NCBI RefSeq assembly: GCF_901709675.1
Contig: NC_051107.1
Location: 4,530,001 to 4,594,000 of the forward strand
Direction of reading: 5' to 3'
DNA length: 64,000 nucleotides
Source of the DNA: Syngnathus acus
Lineage: Eukaryota > Chordata > Actinopteri > Syngnathiformes > Syngnathidae
A program made the translations under genes and the position numbers. The notes beneath the pieces are model-generated. The model saw nothing but the letters and a program-made list of their open reading frames with translations, did not search any database and was not told the DNA's origin. This document shows positions 39,390 through 52,298 of the stretch, in pieces. How positions within the stretch are numbered: the first letter of the stretch is position 1; each line of letters starts with the position of its first letter.

Positions 39390-40800
39390 ACAAAAACTTT
39401 TGTTGCTATGTAGATCACATTTCAATCCAAACACCTCCCCCCGTGTCTCGACAAACCTTTTAACAAACAAGGTTATTATTGTTTGCCGGGACATGTTGCT
39501 CTTGGCCATGTGTCTGTTTGAAAATCCCCCTGACGTGCTCGTTTTAAAAATAAAAAAAGACACGTGGAAGCATTGACGTATTTAAGCCTTTCAAGTCAAG
39601 AGTCGTACCGATTTTTCCACATTTTGTTGTGTTTTGGTTCACATATTTTCCAGGTCAGTGGTTAAGGTTGAGGTTAGCGCTAAGTTGTGACAGTGTTTGG
39701 GTTCAAAGTAAGCTAATCAGTGTGACGATAGCGCACACACGGGAATTAGGTTAATCTTGATTTATATCAATTGATGATGTCACAAAGGGCCGTTTGACTC
39801 CTCCGATGAAGAATCACATGTAAACGTTCTTCTTGTCCAGCCTGCGGAACCACAAGGTCTTATTATGCTGGATAAGGAACAGGACGTATGATTGTGGCCA
39901 ACATTTTCAGCATATTGACATATTTTAATTTAGGCTGTGCAGAGAAAAATGTGTTGATGTGAGGTTATGTCATTTGCAGATGCATCCTGCATTTTTTTTT
40001 TTTTTTTAGGGTCAGTGGGAACAGTAGTCAAGACAGAGTCAGGAACATCCATCTAGAAACAAAATAATTACAGGTATTAATGTCAATGATTAGGTGTGAC
40101 GTCATACATAGGTCCAATGTAAATCCACGTTGCCTTATCTCATTTGCCCTCTGTGCATTGAAAAGGAACAATGCACAAAAGGGGAGTGCTGTCGATGCAG
40201 ACAGTGCGATCCATTTAAGTAAAGTGGATTTGCCGTCACTATCCGCCCGCCTACTTGGCTCAGAGCAGCTGACATTTTAAACGTCCAGACTTTGACGCAC
40301 AGCTCACCCCATTCGAAGTGGCTTGCGGATGTGACGTCATTTACATAGCGCATTAACGCTTTAGCTGGTGTACGTTTGTGTAGGTACACTAGGGAGTGCC
40401 GTTTAATGTTACGTAACTCTCAATATATCAGTTACCGTTCTTTTTGTCTCATAAAATACTCAGTATTCATTTTAATATGCGCATTTTCCCCTCGACAAGG
40501 ACGTGAACGTGGTTTTAATCACATACGTTATGATATGGATGACAAGTGTGAGTGCGTATGTCTTCAAATCGGTGTACGCTTGTACTTTAATCAAGCGCTT
40601 CTTCCAGACTTCTAGACCATAATGCACCGGGAGAACTTTTCCCGGTGGTGGGCGGGGTAATTTAGAGAGGCGTTGCCGCATTCGGTCTCCACTCAGTGAC
40701 TCTATATGCAGCAGATCTGTCACGCGTTCATCATACCTTGCTTGCTTCTCGCACGTATTACTTCCTTGTTACGATAATAACATCAAAATACTAATAAAGT
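39390..40800. promoter_or_regulatory. etnk1 upstream region with two full CRE palindromes
   Basis: Two exact TGACGTCA sites lie at 40097-40104 and 40332-40339, about 700 and 460 bp before the etnk1 start. No TATA box is obvious. Human places RECQL, GOLT1B, GYS2 and LDHB between PYROXD1 and ETNK1; none is present here. A possible isolated minus-strand exon (39814-39867) is discussed in the findings. Confidence 0.5.
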
Positions 40801-43800
40801 ATGGCTAACTACATTCACGTACCCGAAGAGGCTCCAGCCGTGCCCAAAATAGACGTGATAGTTGAGGAGAGTGACTACAGAACCGGCGCCCTGAAATTGG
40901 TCAAGGAGCTGAGACCGAACTGGAAACCCTCCGAGGTCAAAATAAAGGTGCAATTTATGTCTTTTTGTTTTTGATTCCTTATAAAAACCGCCTTCGATGG
41001 TTATAACACAGTGACGCTAGCTTAAAGCCATTTGAAGCGCATCCAAGATAACGGAGTGGCTCCAAACGACAACCTCCTTATCAAAAATGGCCACTGTAGA
41101 TTTATACCGGAAAATGTATCACCGATGAATTTATAACGAAATGTTACTTGTAATAGTGGCTTTTATTACAGTCGAGATGCGGGCTAATTTTTCTTGGCCT
41201 ATAAGCATCTGCGTCACTTCCAAGTCACGATCGAAACCTTCGCGAGCTTTCGGTGGACAGCTCCAGTCGGTCACTTTATTAGGTACACCCTCTTAACCAG
41301 CAACTCGGGTTTTTTAAATGTTATAACATGGAATACACTTATTATTTACATATTGCCAACTAGTGTGATGTCATTTAATCATATTCTGTCATTATATGTC
41401 GTTGCCATAATTGTCAATTATTTGGGTTATTATGTGTATTTGCAGGACCACAATCAGCAAAATAATCAGTGAATAGTAAAAAAAAAAATATATATACAAT
41501 TGGAAAAGTGCCTACAACACAGAGTCAAGTTTAAATAGATTATTTAAACTGTTGCTCTGTTTATTTGCCTGAGCGTTTATATTTACATGTTAATATTCCT
41601 GAATAAACATGGAGAATGTTTTTCCACCTTCAACCTTGGTGGTTATCTATTAAAGAGGTGAAAGCTGACATGCTTTTTTTGCACAGCCCCTCAGACGCAG
41701 TTTTGTTGTGACTGGGGTGGGTGGATTGTAGGGGGATGTCAACACAGGATTGGAACTGGTCACACGCCCTCACCCTTTTTTTCCCCATCTTCATGAATGA
41801 GCTAGTGAAGAGCAAAACTCAGCAAATACGGCCACATGAAAATAAAATTCCTGTCATTCCCAGTCGGTGCCTCATAGTGGCAACAATTACAAGGGCTGGT
41901 ATGTTGACCCCCCCCCCACCCGACGCAGAGCAGCTCTAACAAATGCTCCCCGGCCTCAACGCAAAGAGGCTTGAATGCAGTCCAACCTGCATGTTCTGTC
42001 AAATCGGTCATGTTATGCAACATGCGTAGTTAAAAAATGCAGACATGTTCAGAATTGTTTCCCTGTTCTCCACTTAGTTCTTTACTGATGGCATCACTAA
42101 TAAGCTTCTGGGCTGCTACGTGGGCGCCGCCATGCAAGACGTGGTGCTGGTTCGTATCTACGGTAACAAGACGGAGCTTTTGATCGACCGAGAGAACGAG
42201 GTGAAGAGTTTCCGGGTGCTCCACGCGCACCGCTGCGCCCCGCGTCTCTACTGCACCTTCAACAACGGCTTGTGCTACGAGTTCCTCGAAGGCGCCGCTC
42301 TGGAGCCCGAGCACATCCGTAGCCAGCCTGTATTCAGGTATCTTTTATATTTTCACCAAAAGCCACACTCCGGTTCTTTTGGCATTCCTGAACTCGCATT
42401 GCTTTTCCAGGCTGATTGCCAGACAGCTCGCCAAATATCACGCTATCCACGCCCACAACGGCTGGGTGCCCCAGTCGGACTTGTGGCTGAAGATGGGCAA
42501 ATATTTCTCTCTCATCCCAAAGTACTTCACGGAGCCGGAGAAGAATGCGAGGTAAGGCTGCTAGCCGTCATTTTCTGCTAGCTTAATGCTAACGTATAAT
42601 GTAAAACAGCATTGAAGTGCTGCCAGAAATTAGCATTAGTTGAGATAATGATTTGCTTTCCCCCCCATGGAACACTAATTAATTCAAACATCGAGTATCT
42701 TTTCAGCTCCAACTTTTGAGTCGTATGAATCTTTACAAAGGTTATGGCGCCTATTGTTGCTAGACTATTTTTAGCGCCACGCCAAAGGAGTGTTTAGCGT
42801 TTGAGAAGTCTGCTGGCAATAACAAACGATTGTGTGCGTTAGCACCATAGAGGAATCCAAAACAAACACTGACTATCTACTCAGGTGTTGTCAAGGAAAC
42901 AAATAAAACTCATTCCTTTCTGTCCCAGGTTGAAGACGGAGGTGCCCAGTCCGCATTGCCTCCGAGACGAGCTGGTGTGGCTGCAGCAGAGCTTGTCGGT
43001 GCTGGGCTCGCCCGTGGTCCTGTGCCACAACGACCTGCTGTGCAAGAACATTATCTACAACCAGCAGGCCGGTGAGTCATTGGCGCACGAGTGTGCATCT
43101 TGTAAAATTTGCTGAGTGGCTGCTTCGAGTGAAGCGTCTCCCGCCTGTCGCGTTTTGCTCATTGACCCTCGCGCGTAGTCCGAGGTGGTTAAAAGTGTTA
43201 AACTTCATTCACTGCCATTGACGTCCATTTTGTCGGCGAGGGGGCGGGGCCTTTCTCACAGAAGGAACAGCCGAGACAATGGAGAGTGTCGAACGTCAGG
43301 CGCCGATGCTAAAGTGTGCTAAAGTATTTCATATCAGGAAAGCGTCTCAAAAGATGGAAGGGGGGGTTGCGTTTGCGGATAAATGTTGCGTGAAAAGGCA
43401 ACAAGGCAAATTCTGTCCGCGAGCGAGTGCGCATGTGTGAACGATGTTTGCCCCAACCTTTTCATCTGCTGCGCAGGGGGGGCTATAGCCACTGCCTGGA
43501 GGTGTTCAGTTGTGTCCCGCTAGGACCCACTCTCCACCTGGTAACCCACCTCAAAGTGTCTTTCTCTCTAGTCCAGCACCACCTCAAAAAAAAAAAAAAG
43601 GCTGAGGGGGAAAAAAACAAAAATGTCAGGGCAAAAAAATAGATATTTTGAAAAGTCCCATGCATTTGGTTTCCCTGTAAATTTGAATTGTGTTACAACT
43701 GGACATGTCAAAGCAAGGGTTTGTATTTTGAGAGCGAGCTGCTTGTAACCGAATGCTTCCATTCCTCACATTGCATGCAGCAGATTAATAACTCAAAAAT

Positions 43801-45290
43801 ACAAATGGCTGACATCTGCATGAGGCCTTCGAGTCAGTCTTATGTAATTGCACTTGGCCCTGAGGGATTTTTGTCACTCAGTAGATTTTGTGTCTCGAAT
43901 TCTTTTTTTTTTTTTTTTTTCTTTTTTTTTTACTGCTCCACCTTTTAGGGCCTCCTTCTGTCATATTCCCGTCCGACCAGTCTTGGCAGGCGTCCCGGAC
44001 TTGCATGCGTCCAAAGCAAACAGCCTCCTCTTTCCGTGCTTTTCCTCTTTGCCGATAACTCAGTTTGAGAACATTGTCCGTCTAAAACCGACTTAAAAGC
44101 TTCTCAAAATGCAAACTCACGCTTGACTTTTTTTTTTTTTTTGGGTAGGGGGGGTGAAGTAAGAAACCAATTGACAGTCTGACATTCTGAGTTATCAAAG
44201 GGATAAAAAAAACAAAAACATTATCATCTTTTTGCATGAGTCATCACAACTCTGTGTAAACAACACCGCTTGTCCACGCAGGCAACGTAAAGTTCATCGA
44301 CTACGAGTACGCCGGCTACAATTACCAAGCCTTCGACATTGGGAATCATTTCAATGAGTTTGCCGGTGAGTCTCGTCAAATAAAACAATCAAAAATCGTT
44401 GACAAAATTCAATAAAAAAATAAAAAAATTGTGTTTCTCCGCAGGCTTGAACGAAGTGGATTATAGCCACTACCCGGCGAGACCTTTCCAGCTGCAATGG
44501 CTGCGCTCGTACCTGGAAGCCTACAAGGAGCACAAAGGTCTGAACGACCAGGTGACAGACAGAGAAGTGGAGACGCTTTACGTGCAAGTCAACCGCTTCG
44601 CCCTGGTAAGTGCTTCTATTCGTGCGCTCTGATTAAAGGACGCCCGATTGCTTTTTATGCACCCGGTTAAAATGCATTTGCTCGCTCGTTGGGTGAACTT
44701 TTACGGCTAATTTTATGACTTGGGATAACTTAGTATGGCGCAAGAAGATGCCGGGGTTGTGGAGGTTGAAAAGAGGACAAGCCTGGAGGATGGGCGAGCG
44801 GCGGGATTGTGTTTCAGGTGTTTGTCACGGTTGCTATGGTGACTTTCAACTCCCTTGTGTTTCGGGTGTTAGCAGCAGTCGCCGTGGCGACCCTAATTCT
44901 CGCCACCGTTGTCATCGAGTCGGTTTCCGATGACAGGAACGGCCGACCAGATGAGTACAGAAGAACAAAAAATGGGTCGGGATGGAATAAATGAAATAGG
45001 AAATCGAGAGATGCCACGATAAAGGCCGCAAGCGCCCAACCCTAATCTTTTTTGATTCTTTGCTTTCGTTTCTGGCAGGCATCACATTTCTTCTGGGCTC
45101 TTTGGGCTTTGATTCAAGCCAAATTCTCCACCATTGACTTTGACTTCTTGGAGTAAGTTGCTTTGCACTATTTACTGTCAACATGACACCTGACTGACGT
45201 TGAACCTTCCGTTCTAGATATGCAGTGCTGCGCTTCAACCAGTACTTCAAGATGAAACCCGAGGTAGCCGTGTTGAGCCTACCCGAATAA
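40801..45290 (+). CDS. etnk1: ethanolamine kinase 1
   Basis: Eight exons: 40801-40947, 42078-42337, 42411-42551, 42929-43071, 44282-44365, 44445-44605, 45079-45152, 45218-45290; 360 aa. The start MANYIHVP matches the internal start of human ETNK1, so the long N-terminal leader of the human reference isoform is absent or was not found. Choline/ethanolamine kinase marks are the catalytic loop HNDLLCKN (216-223, with Asp218 the likely base) and the metal-binding IDYEY (236-240). The C-terminus FNQYFKMKPEV is conserved. It phosphorylates ethanolamine, the first step of the CDP-ethanolamine route to phosphatidylethanolamine, in the cytosol. Introns 1 and 4 are over 1 kb; others are short. The first encoded 50 residues are the least conserved part. 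Confidence 0.95.
43072..44281 (+). other. etnk1 intron 4, no gene content
   Basis: The intron carries poly(A) at 43586-43598, long poly(T) runs (43902-43931, 44129-44143) and no exon-like segment in a compatible phase. Confidence 0.7.
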
Positions 45291-46600
45291 AAAAAACACG
45301 CCCCCACACACCCCGCCCCTCGCCCAATCCCTCTTGTTCCTTCCGCGCTTCCTCCAGGCCCTGCTCAGTGCCTCTCTTACAACGAGCCTAGAGCGCCCTC
45401 TATGGGCGCACGCTGGTAAGACTTTTGCGTTCAGTGCCTGGTTGCGAGGGTGGCGCGTCAATCTCAACGGGTTACGGGAGCTAGCTCACGCGCGATTGGA
45501 AAACCCGTTGGAATGTGAAGCGGATGTGCGTTGAAGTGCACACTAGATAAGGAAGGGGAGCTAAAAATGTAAAATTACTACTATGAAAATGCTGCAAGAA
45601 ATACCTGCCGGCTTTTTTTTTCTTTTGAAACCCTTATTTTCGGGCCAGCATCGTTTCTGACGTGCCCGGAATTGCCATCCAGTCATCCTTCGTGTATGCT
45701 AAGGGTCAAAACGAGTCGGCCGGGTTTTGCATTCCGTGTTCATTGAAATGGGAGCAATCAGATGAGACCAAAACTGCTTTAGTGGTAGCGATCGAGAAAA
45801 GCGCGACGTCATCGGTGAGACAAAATGGCTGCCATTGACACACGGACCAACTGACAGAAAGCATTTGAAGGAGAAGCTTGTTGTTACTTTGCCACAAGCC
45901 AAAGGGAGGCTTCTTAAAACTAGATTAGGGGAAGAAAGAAAAAAAAAAAAAGCACATTTTTGTTTTATTCTCCAAACTACTAGAGAATCTATATTCTTTT
46001 CCAGAGCTGTGTTTCACATGTTGCAGCAATAATTTCAGCTTTTCAAAAACGACTTAGGGCTTCCTGAGCTGCTAACACACGGAAACGCAATGTATCGAGT
46101 TTATCACGACTGGATTTTTTTTTCCCTCCCACTTTCCCATGTTCACTTTGCACTGTTCATCTTCCACAGTTGAGATGCTTAAGTGTTGGTTCGCCACTGT
46201 GCTCTTATTTTCTACTCGTCCGGATGGAGAAATAAGGTCCATCATTTATTTATGCCAGTGGCAGAGCAGACATAATGTGAAATCACAAATCCATGCACAT
46301 AAGTTTTTGAAATGTGAAAAGAATGCATCAATAGAGGAACAGTTACTGTCACAATTTTGGAACTACGGTCAAACACAACATCTCAAAGGCAGGTTTTAGT
46401 TGCATGACGTTTTTTTTTCTCATGTGTCCTGTGGCCATTGTAGTATATTGTTTATAATGTACAGTAAACAAATGTAATATCTTGCTTATTTGAATCTTTC
46501 ATATTAAAAAAAGGTTATTAAAAACGGAATAGAAGTGAAACAAAAAGGTTGACTAAATACTGTAAACAAACCGAAAAAAGAAATAAAAGAGTATTTACGC
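45291..46600 (+). other. probable etnk1 3' UTR
   Basis: Non-coding sequence after the stop codon. The first good poly(A) hexamer AATAAA is at 46582-46587, suggesting a 3' UTR of about 1.3 kb. The earlier end is not marked by any canonical hexamer I could find. Confidence 0.4.
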
Positions 46601-49600
46601 TCATATCCGCTGTGTGTGCTTTCTTTACATTTATTTTGCATTTTTGCTGACACCTATCGTCTTCTGCAGGAAAATGTCAGCAACGCCTCAATTCACCACA
46701 AGGTGGCAGCAGAGTCATCAAAACAAAATCGGATATCAGGTGCGCCTCATGATAATCACCTTGCACGTACGTTTACGTACGGAATCGAAAACTAAGCATG
46801 TTATACACGTTTTTAAGAGAGCAGCCACACCACTTTACATTATTTTTAAATGCAATTGCCTGTCTTGAGTTCGATATGAGACATTTTATGCTCTGAATTG
46901 GTCAACAAACATGCAACCATTTTAGGAAAACCGAAAAAACGAGGAAAACGAGTGATGAATCCGCAGACGATGCTTCATCAAACTAAGTGCTCTGAACATT
47001 GCTTAAAGGTGAGTTTTCACATTTCCGGATTTTTAACTAGTTCTTGTGCACAAACTTCAACTCGTGGAAAACGCATTATGTAATCCTGGGAGTCCAATTA
47101 AAAAGCAGTCAAAACTGTCTTATCGTTCTCCAGTAACAATGTAAGACCTACTTTTTGTCTTCAAGCGAATGTTTTTATTATTATATATTCAAACAATTAT
47201 AAGGGTGCATTGCCAGCTCGCTGACTATAATTCACTTATCTTCCTCCTTCTCTAGAACCACACAAATATCACAGACATTAATTACTGACTTGTTCTCATT
47301 TACAAAAAAATCCAGATCTATTCTTGCATGTATAAAATATGCTGAGGCAACTCCAGTAAAGAATGAAATTACTAAAGCCCACCAAATTATTCTTTTTATT
47401 TTCTGACCAATGCTTTGCCAATTCAGAATGTTTAACTGCTAATTTCTTTGCGTTAAGTTATAATGTGTTAACTTGTATATTAAGGAAAATTTATTTATTT
47501 AAAAAAAAAAAAGTCCAGTTATTTTCAGATTTTTAAAAGAGCTAATATTTGGTCTGGTTGGACAGTAATGCAACTAAATAAATCTCAAGTAATATTTCTC
47601 TTTCTGATTAATGTATCAAAATGTTTCTCATTTAGGCTGGATGAAGCTTCGGCGCCAACTTCAATCTGCTGGATGACATTGTCTGAAATACGCCACCCTC
47701 AACGGGTGTGACACTCCAACCATCACGTCAAGGCCAAAAAGGTAAGCAGAGCTGCATTAAGATTTATCAAATGCAAAAAATCAGCCTCGGCTAGCGGCGT
47801 TAGCGTTTAAATTAGGGTTAAAATAGTTTTCTTGAGTTTTTATATGCTTTTGACTTTTCTATAAATCCAAATTACAACGCAGTGTCATTTTCCAAGCCTT
47901 TTCATCCGAGCAGAACTCCGACACAGCTTGCCAAGGGCGTCTCGATGAAGCATAATGGGAGAGGATCAGAGAGCTAAACGAGGGGGCTGTAAGATACCGA
48001 GGCAGATTAGCGGCGCTTCCCGCAACGCAGACAGCTGCTCGTAACCACGTCGAGTTTAAAGATTTCCCTCCCAGATTAGCGGCGGGCGCTACAATGCCCG
48101 CGCCGCTGCCCATGATACAATAGCGGCAAGTGGGAGGATGAGCCCCCCAAAAAAAGCAAATCATCACAAAAGGGATTGTCGGCTTCAAACGTTTTCCCCT
48201 CAGGATCAAATTGGGCTGTTGTCACGTCGCCGGTTTTGTTTTTCACTTTGGGCCCCGGAAGCTCAAATGGCTCTCATCCTACGGAAGCTATTGTTGTTCC
48301 GGGGGGGGGGGATCTTATTTTCGCCAAACATTGTTGACTGGCATTCTCAGAAAACGGACGGCGTCGAGGCCCTTTGTTGCTTATTGTCAACTCCCAGACA
48401 GCAATTATGAGGCAACAATTAGCGAGAATGCAATTGTGCTTTCATCAGAACACAAAGGTGGCAAAAAATGTCAAGAAAAGTTAACTCTTTTGAAAAATAA
48501 TATAATCACGATTTTTTTTTTCCACTTCCTATTTTGAATTTCAGCACTGCAGGTGCACTCAGGCAAGAATGCAAATGAGGGGAAAAACACAGCCATTTTT
48601 ATTTCCAATTCATGCATTACCAAAAAATCTTCTCAAGGTGCACCGTTTACCATATGATCGCTGCACGTGCGCAACTAAAAACCCCCACGACCCGAAAGTA
48701 GCCATTAGCTAAAGTATCCGTAGTTACCCACATAAAATTAAAGTAGCGTAGGAGTCGGGCTATATTTACGTACAATCGTCATTTAACCGTAATACATTTG
48801 AACTTATTTTTTGGTGGGTTTATTTCTCATAAAAGAAGACCCCCCCCCCCCCCCCCCCCCCCCTCCGCTCACCATACTTAGTGAGTCAGTTGGACTAATT
48901 CCTCAACAGACGAGCTGACAGATGAGTTGTCTAAAGCGACAGTTTCTATGGAAGCATTAGTGCCCCCCCCCCAACACACTCTCCTTCGTGTTTTTATTTA
49001 TTTATTTATTTTTACACCCATTCTGCTTGCTTTTATCTCATTCTGGCGTGCATGTCAGAAGCTTTTTATATATATTTTTTTTTTCTGACTTGAGACAGAG
49101 AGGGATTTATGTATAACAGCCAGATTTGTCACTGATGCTATGGTCAGTAAACGGCAAGATGTTTTCATCGCACACAAACGCAGCGAGTAAATCTCACTTA
49201 ATGCACGCTGTTTTGCTTCCCGGGAGAAATCAGCATCGGTAAATAAAAACGGTATAGATGAGATGCTCTTTTAATAATTTTTTTTTGCTGAGGGAATCGC
49301 AATTTTTGAAGCTTGATTTGTTTTTGGCAGATTTAGATAATAACGCTCAATAGATCACACAAGGAAAGTTTTTTTTTTTTTTAGATTAATGCCAAAAAAA
49401 TCCTTTTTCTAGTGGTGCTGCCTGTCATTCTCCGTCCAACCGATAGATGTCAGCAATGACCCGCTTAAGAGCATCTTTTGTATTTGGGCGGTGAAACAGT
49501 GTGAGAGCATCTCAAGTACTTTGCAGTTGGAGACGGTACAGATGGCAGGCCCTGAACGCAACACTTCTCCACACATTTCACTCTTCGCAGAGTGATATCA

Positions 49601-49800
49601 AAGTCAACTCAAAATGGAGGCTGTTGCCATCAACTCGAAACAAATTCTCACACTTCCAACAAAATTGTATTGTGAGTGAAGTCGCTGTGGATTTTTTCTT
49701 TTTTGGTCAGCGTTCAAGCACAGATGTCCCCCCCCCCCCCCCCCCTCTTTCCTGTATTTGTGTGTGTGTTAAATAAAAACTCACATCCTCTTATAACATT
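46601..49800. other. intergenic: exon-like islands, a repeat-poor block and homopolymers
   Basis: It contains three segments with good splice signals on plus (46670-46739, 46926-47008, 47636-47741), none coding beyond about 30 residues. A repeat-poor stretch, 47878-48125, carries two identical CAGATTAGCGGCG boxes. Homopolymers include a run of 24 C at 48840-48863 and another C run near 49729-49745. No protein gene is supported. Confidence 0.5.
48840..48863. repeat. 24-base poly(C) run
   Basis: Uninterrupted C run. Such G/C homopolymers recur in this window (27036-27050, 49729-49745, 57349-57359) and are prone to length errors in sequencing. Confidence 0.95.
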
Positions 49801-51905
49801 TCAGCTGTGGATTTTGATGGATAAATGCTCACAATTATAAAGATTTAAATCCAGATTGCATTCAGACACTTTTTTTATTTATTCCAGTCTAAATCATGGA
49901 TTGAAAAATTAAAGTAAATAACAAATGTCCCAGATTATATCACGGGTGAGCCTGAAACGGCATTATCGACTTGTCCGTTTGCCCACAAAGTGTCAAAATT
50001 AATAATGCCATGTACGTAATACAATTCAAGTGCCCTTTGTACTCGCACAAGCTTACGTCAAATTTCCCATGTGGACACAAACTGTAAATTAAAGTGTACA
50101 GATTACTCCAGTGATGATGACACACTGAAAGATCATCATTTCCCCAACGCTATAGCTGCTCTCCTCTTCTACATATATATTTTTAAAAAAAATGCACATA
50201 TGTTTGGATTACTTCAAGTCTTCCAAGATCTTGTGGGGAAAACCTATTTCCACATGGGATTGTATGCAATTTAATTTAATTCTCTTTAACTGTCATTGGA
50301 TGTTTTTTTTTTCAACTTTATAAATTTCCCAAATTAATTTTTAAATAAATACAAATGGAACTGTATTTTATAAAACCATGAGGGAATGTCAATGTAATAA
50401 ATTATTTTCAACATTAAAGATATAAATTACCTGCATATTATTTGACTGTTATAGAATAGTTTGTCCTTAACTTCCTAACAGAGAAAATCAACCAAGTTTT
50501 TTTTATGCTTATTATGATTGTCTTATGTCGTCTTTTCTAAACGTGTAAATCTACAAAAAAAAAAAAGTCCACCTTTCCTTTTTCGCCAGTGTTTAAAGCG
50601 CTAATATCACTCATCTGTTCGAGATTTCTAAAAGCGAGACTTTCAGTTAGCGAGGAGACCCTGCTCCGTAATTATGTAAAGTGCCTTGAGATAACTTGAT
50701 AATTGACGCTGTGGAAATAAAATGGAATTGAACGTTAAGCACACAGAGTTTTTCAAGGTCGTCAAAGAACTTCAATGTACTTTTCCACGCACAAAACATG
50801 TTTACACTCGAGTTTCGGGTAAGTAACAAGAGGTCATGTGTCCCCCCCCCCCCTCGGAGACCTGGCCTTGTCCGATTGGCTTCGAGGAGTTTACTTTAAA
50901 GGGTGGCAGTATGCTGCTTTTTTTTTTCTCTCCCCCCTCCTCCTTCCCACTCCCAATTAAATGTGGTATGCGGCGCTCTCGAAGGCCATTTGAAGTGTGT
51001 TGTGTTTGCACGCGGCAAAGTTTGTGTTTGCGTTGCATTCATCGACACATAGAGGTCATTCATTGTGCTAGCATGCGGGCGGGCAGGTGAGACGGGCCTC
51101 CTATCTGTTTATTTTCCATTTGTGTTTGACCTCCCCAGCCCAACAAATTTTCCGTACAACTCGGACCATTTAGATGACTCAAAAAAAAAAAAAAGTATTG
51201 CCGGTGTGTCATAAAAGACCCGACGTTAGCTTTTTTTCCGAAAGAGGACGAATGTCATTGACTGTGGGTTTTGTTTTTTCTTTAAAAAGAATGGGGGGGG
51301 GGAAACAACAACACAGATATTAGCACCTGGACTCAAATGTGAAAGGGAGACGTAAATAAAAGCGAGTTTGAACTCAATGAACATGCATTAGTGGCCTAGA
51401 AGTGCTTTCATCAGACTTCCTTTTCAAACATGTTTTCACATCCCCTCAGATGCAACATCACAGCCGCAGCGAGGGTGACGGTGCCGAAAGAGAAAGTCTT
51501 TATTTGGTCTCAAATGGGTCTCATCTGAAATAATGAAGATGTCCTTGAGAAAAACAAAGAGCCCCACCACAAAACAGGCTTCCATCCCCGGTGATGGAGA
51601 CGCCTGATAATTGTTTTCAAGTCTGCCGCTGCTCTGGAAATGAGTTTGTTCTTGTTCTGGGGGGGGTGATTAAGCCGGACCGACCCGGCCTTCCTTTTCT
51701 CATCTTGTTCGCTTACTTTCCCTGACATCGCCATTTTCGACATAAATGAGATACAGTTTCATGTACTCTTAAAATCTCTCAAATGGCGTTAAAAAGTGTA
51801 ATTATGTTTATTGGGATGGCTAGCGTAGTAGTTAGCATGTCTTCCTCGCATTTTGGAAGCTTTGGATTTTAATTATTCGGATTTTTATTTTATTGGGATT
51901 TTATG
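49801..51905. other. intergenic, one retroposon-tail-like fragment
   Basis: No gene is seen. A fish L2/SINE-type 3' tail fragment lies at 50675-50733. The block 51405-51735 is free of simple repeats and is discussed as a possible regulatory element. Confidence 0.5.
50675..50733 (+). repeat. L2/SINE-type 3' tail fragment
   Basis: The order GTAAAGTGCCTTGAGATAAC ... GACGCT ... AAATAAAATGGAATTGAA is the familiar 3' tail shared by many fish LINE2 elements and the SINEs that borrow it. No body of the element is recognisable upstream. Confidence 0.55.
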
Positions 51906-52298
51906 TACCGTATTTTCCGCACTATAAGGCGCACCTAAAAACCTCCAAGTTTCTCAAAAGCCGACAGTGCGCCTTATAATCCGGTGCGCCTTATATATGG
52001 ACCAATTTGGATTTGTGGATGAGGACTAACTTATTAAAGTAAGCTTTACGTGTTTATTTTGTGTGTTGTGTGATATTAACGTTTGAGCAACGTTGAGTTA
52101 TTGATATATTGTTATTGTTTTCACTATTTCGAGTGTTACTATATTGTGATTGCATTAACGTTTGAGCAACGTTGAGTTATTTATTCTATGCGCCTTATAA
52201 TCCGGTGCGCTTTATATATGGACAAAGTTTTCAAATGGGCCATTCATTGAAGGTGCGCCTTATAATCCGGTGCGCCTTATAGTGCGGAAAATACAGTA
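51906..52298. mobile_element. MITE with TA target duplication, copy 2
   Basis: Left end TACCGTATTTTCCGCACTATAA, right end the inverted complement with one change (ATACAGTA). It shares the TIRs and the ATATATGGACC boxes with 31578-31814 but is longer (393 bp). It contains two direct copies of a segment including TTAACGTTTGAGCAACGTTG (near 52077 and 52155). No coding capacity. Confidence 0.85.

Noticed and set aside
45279-45534. Possible coding exon just after etnk1
   Set aside because: The frames are Arg-rich, have no splice partner and no homology; etnk1 already closes with its conserved C-terminus.
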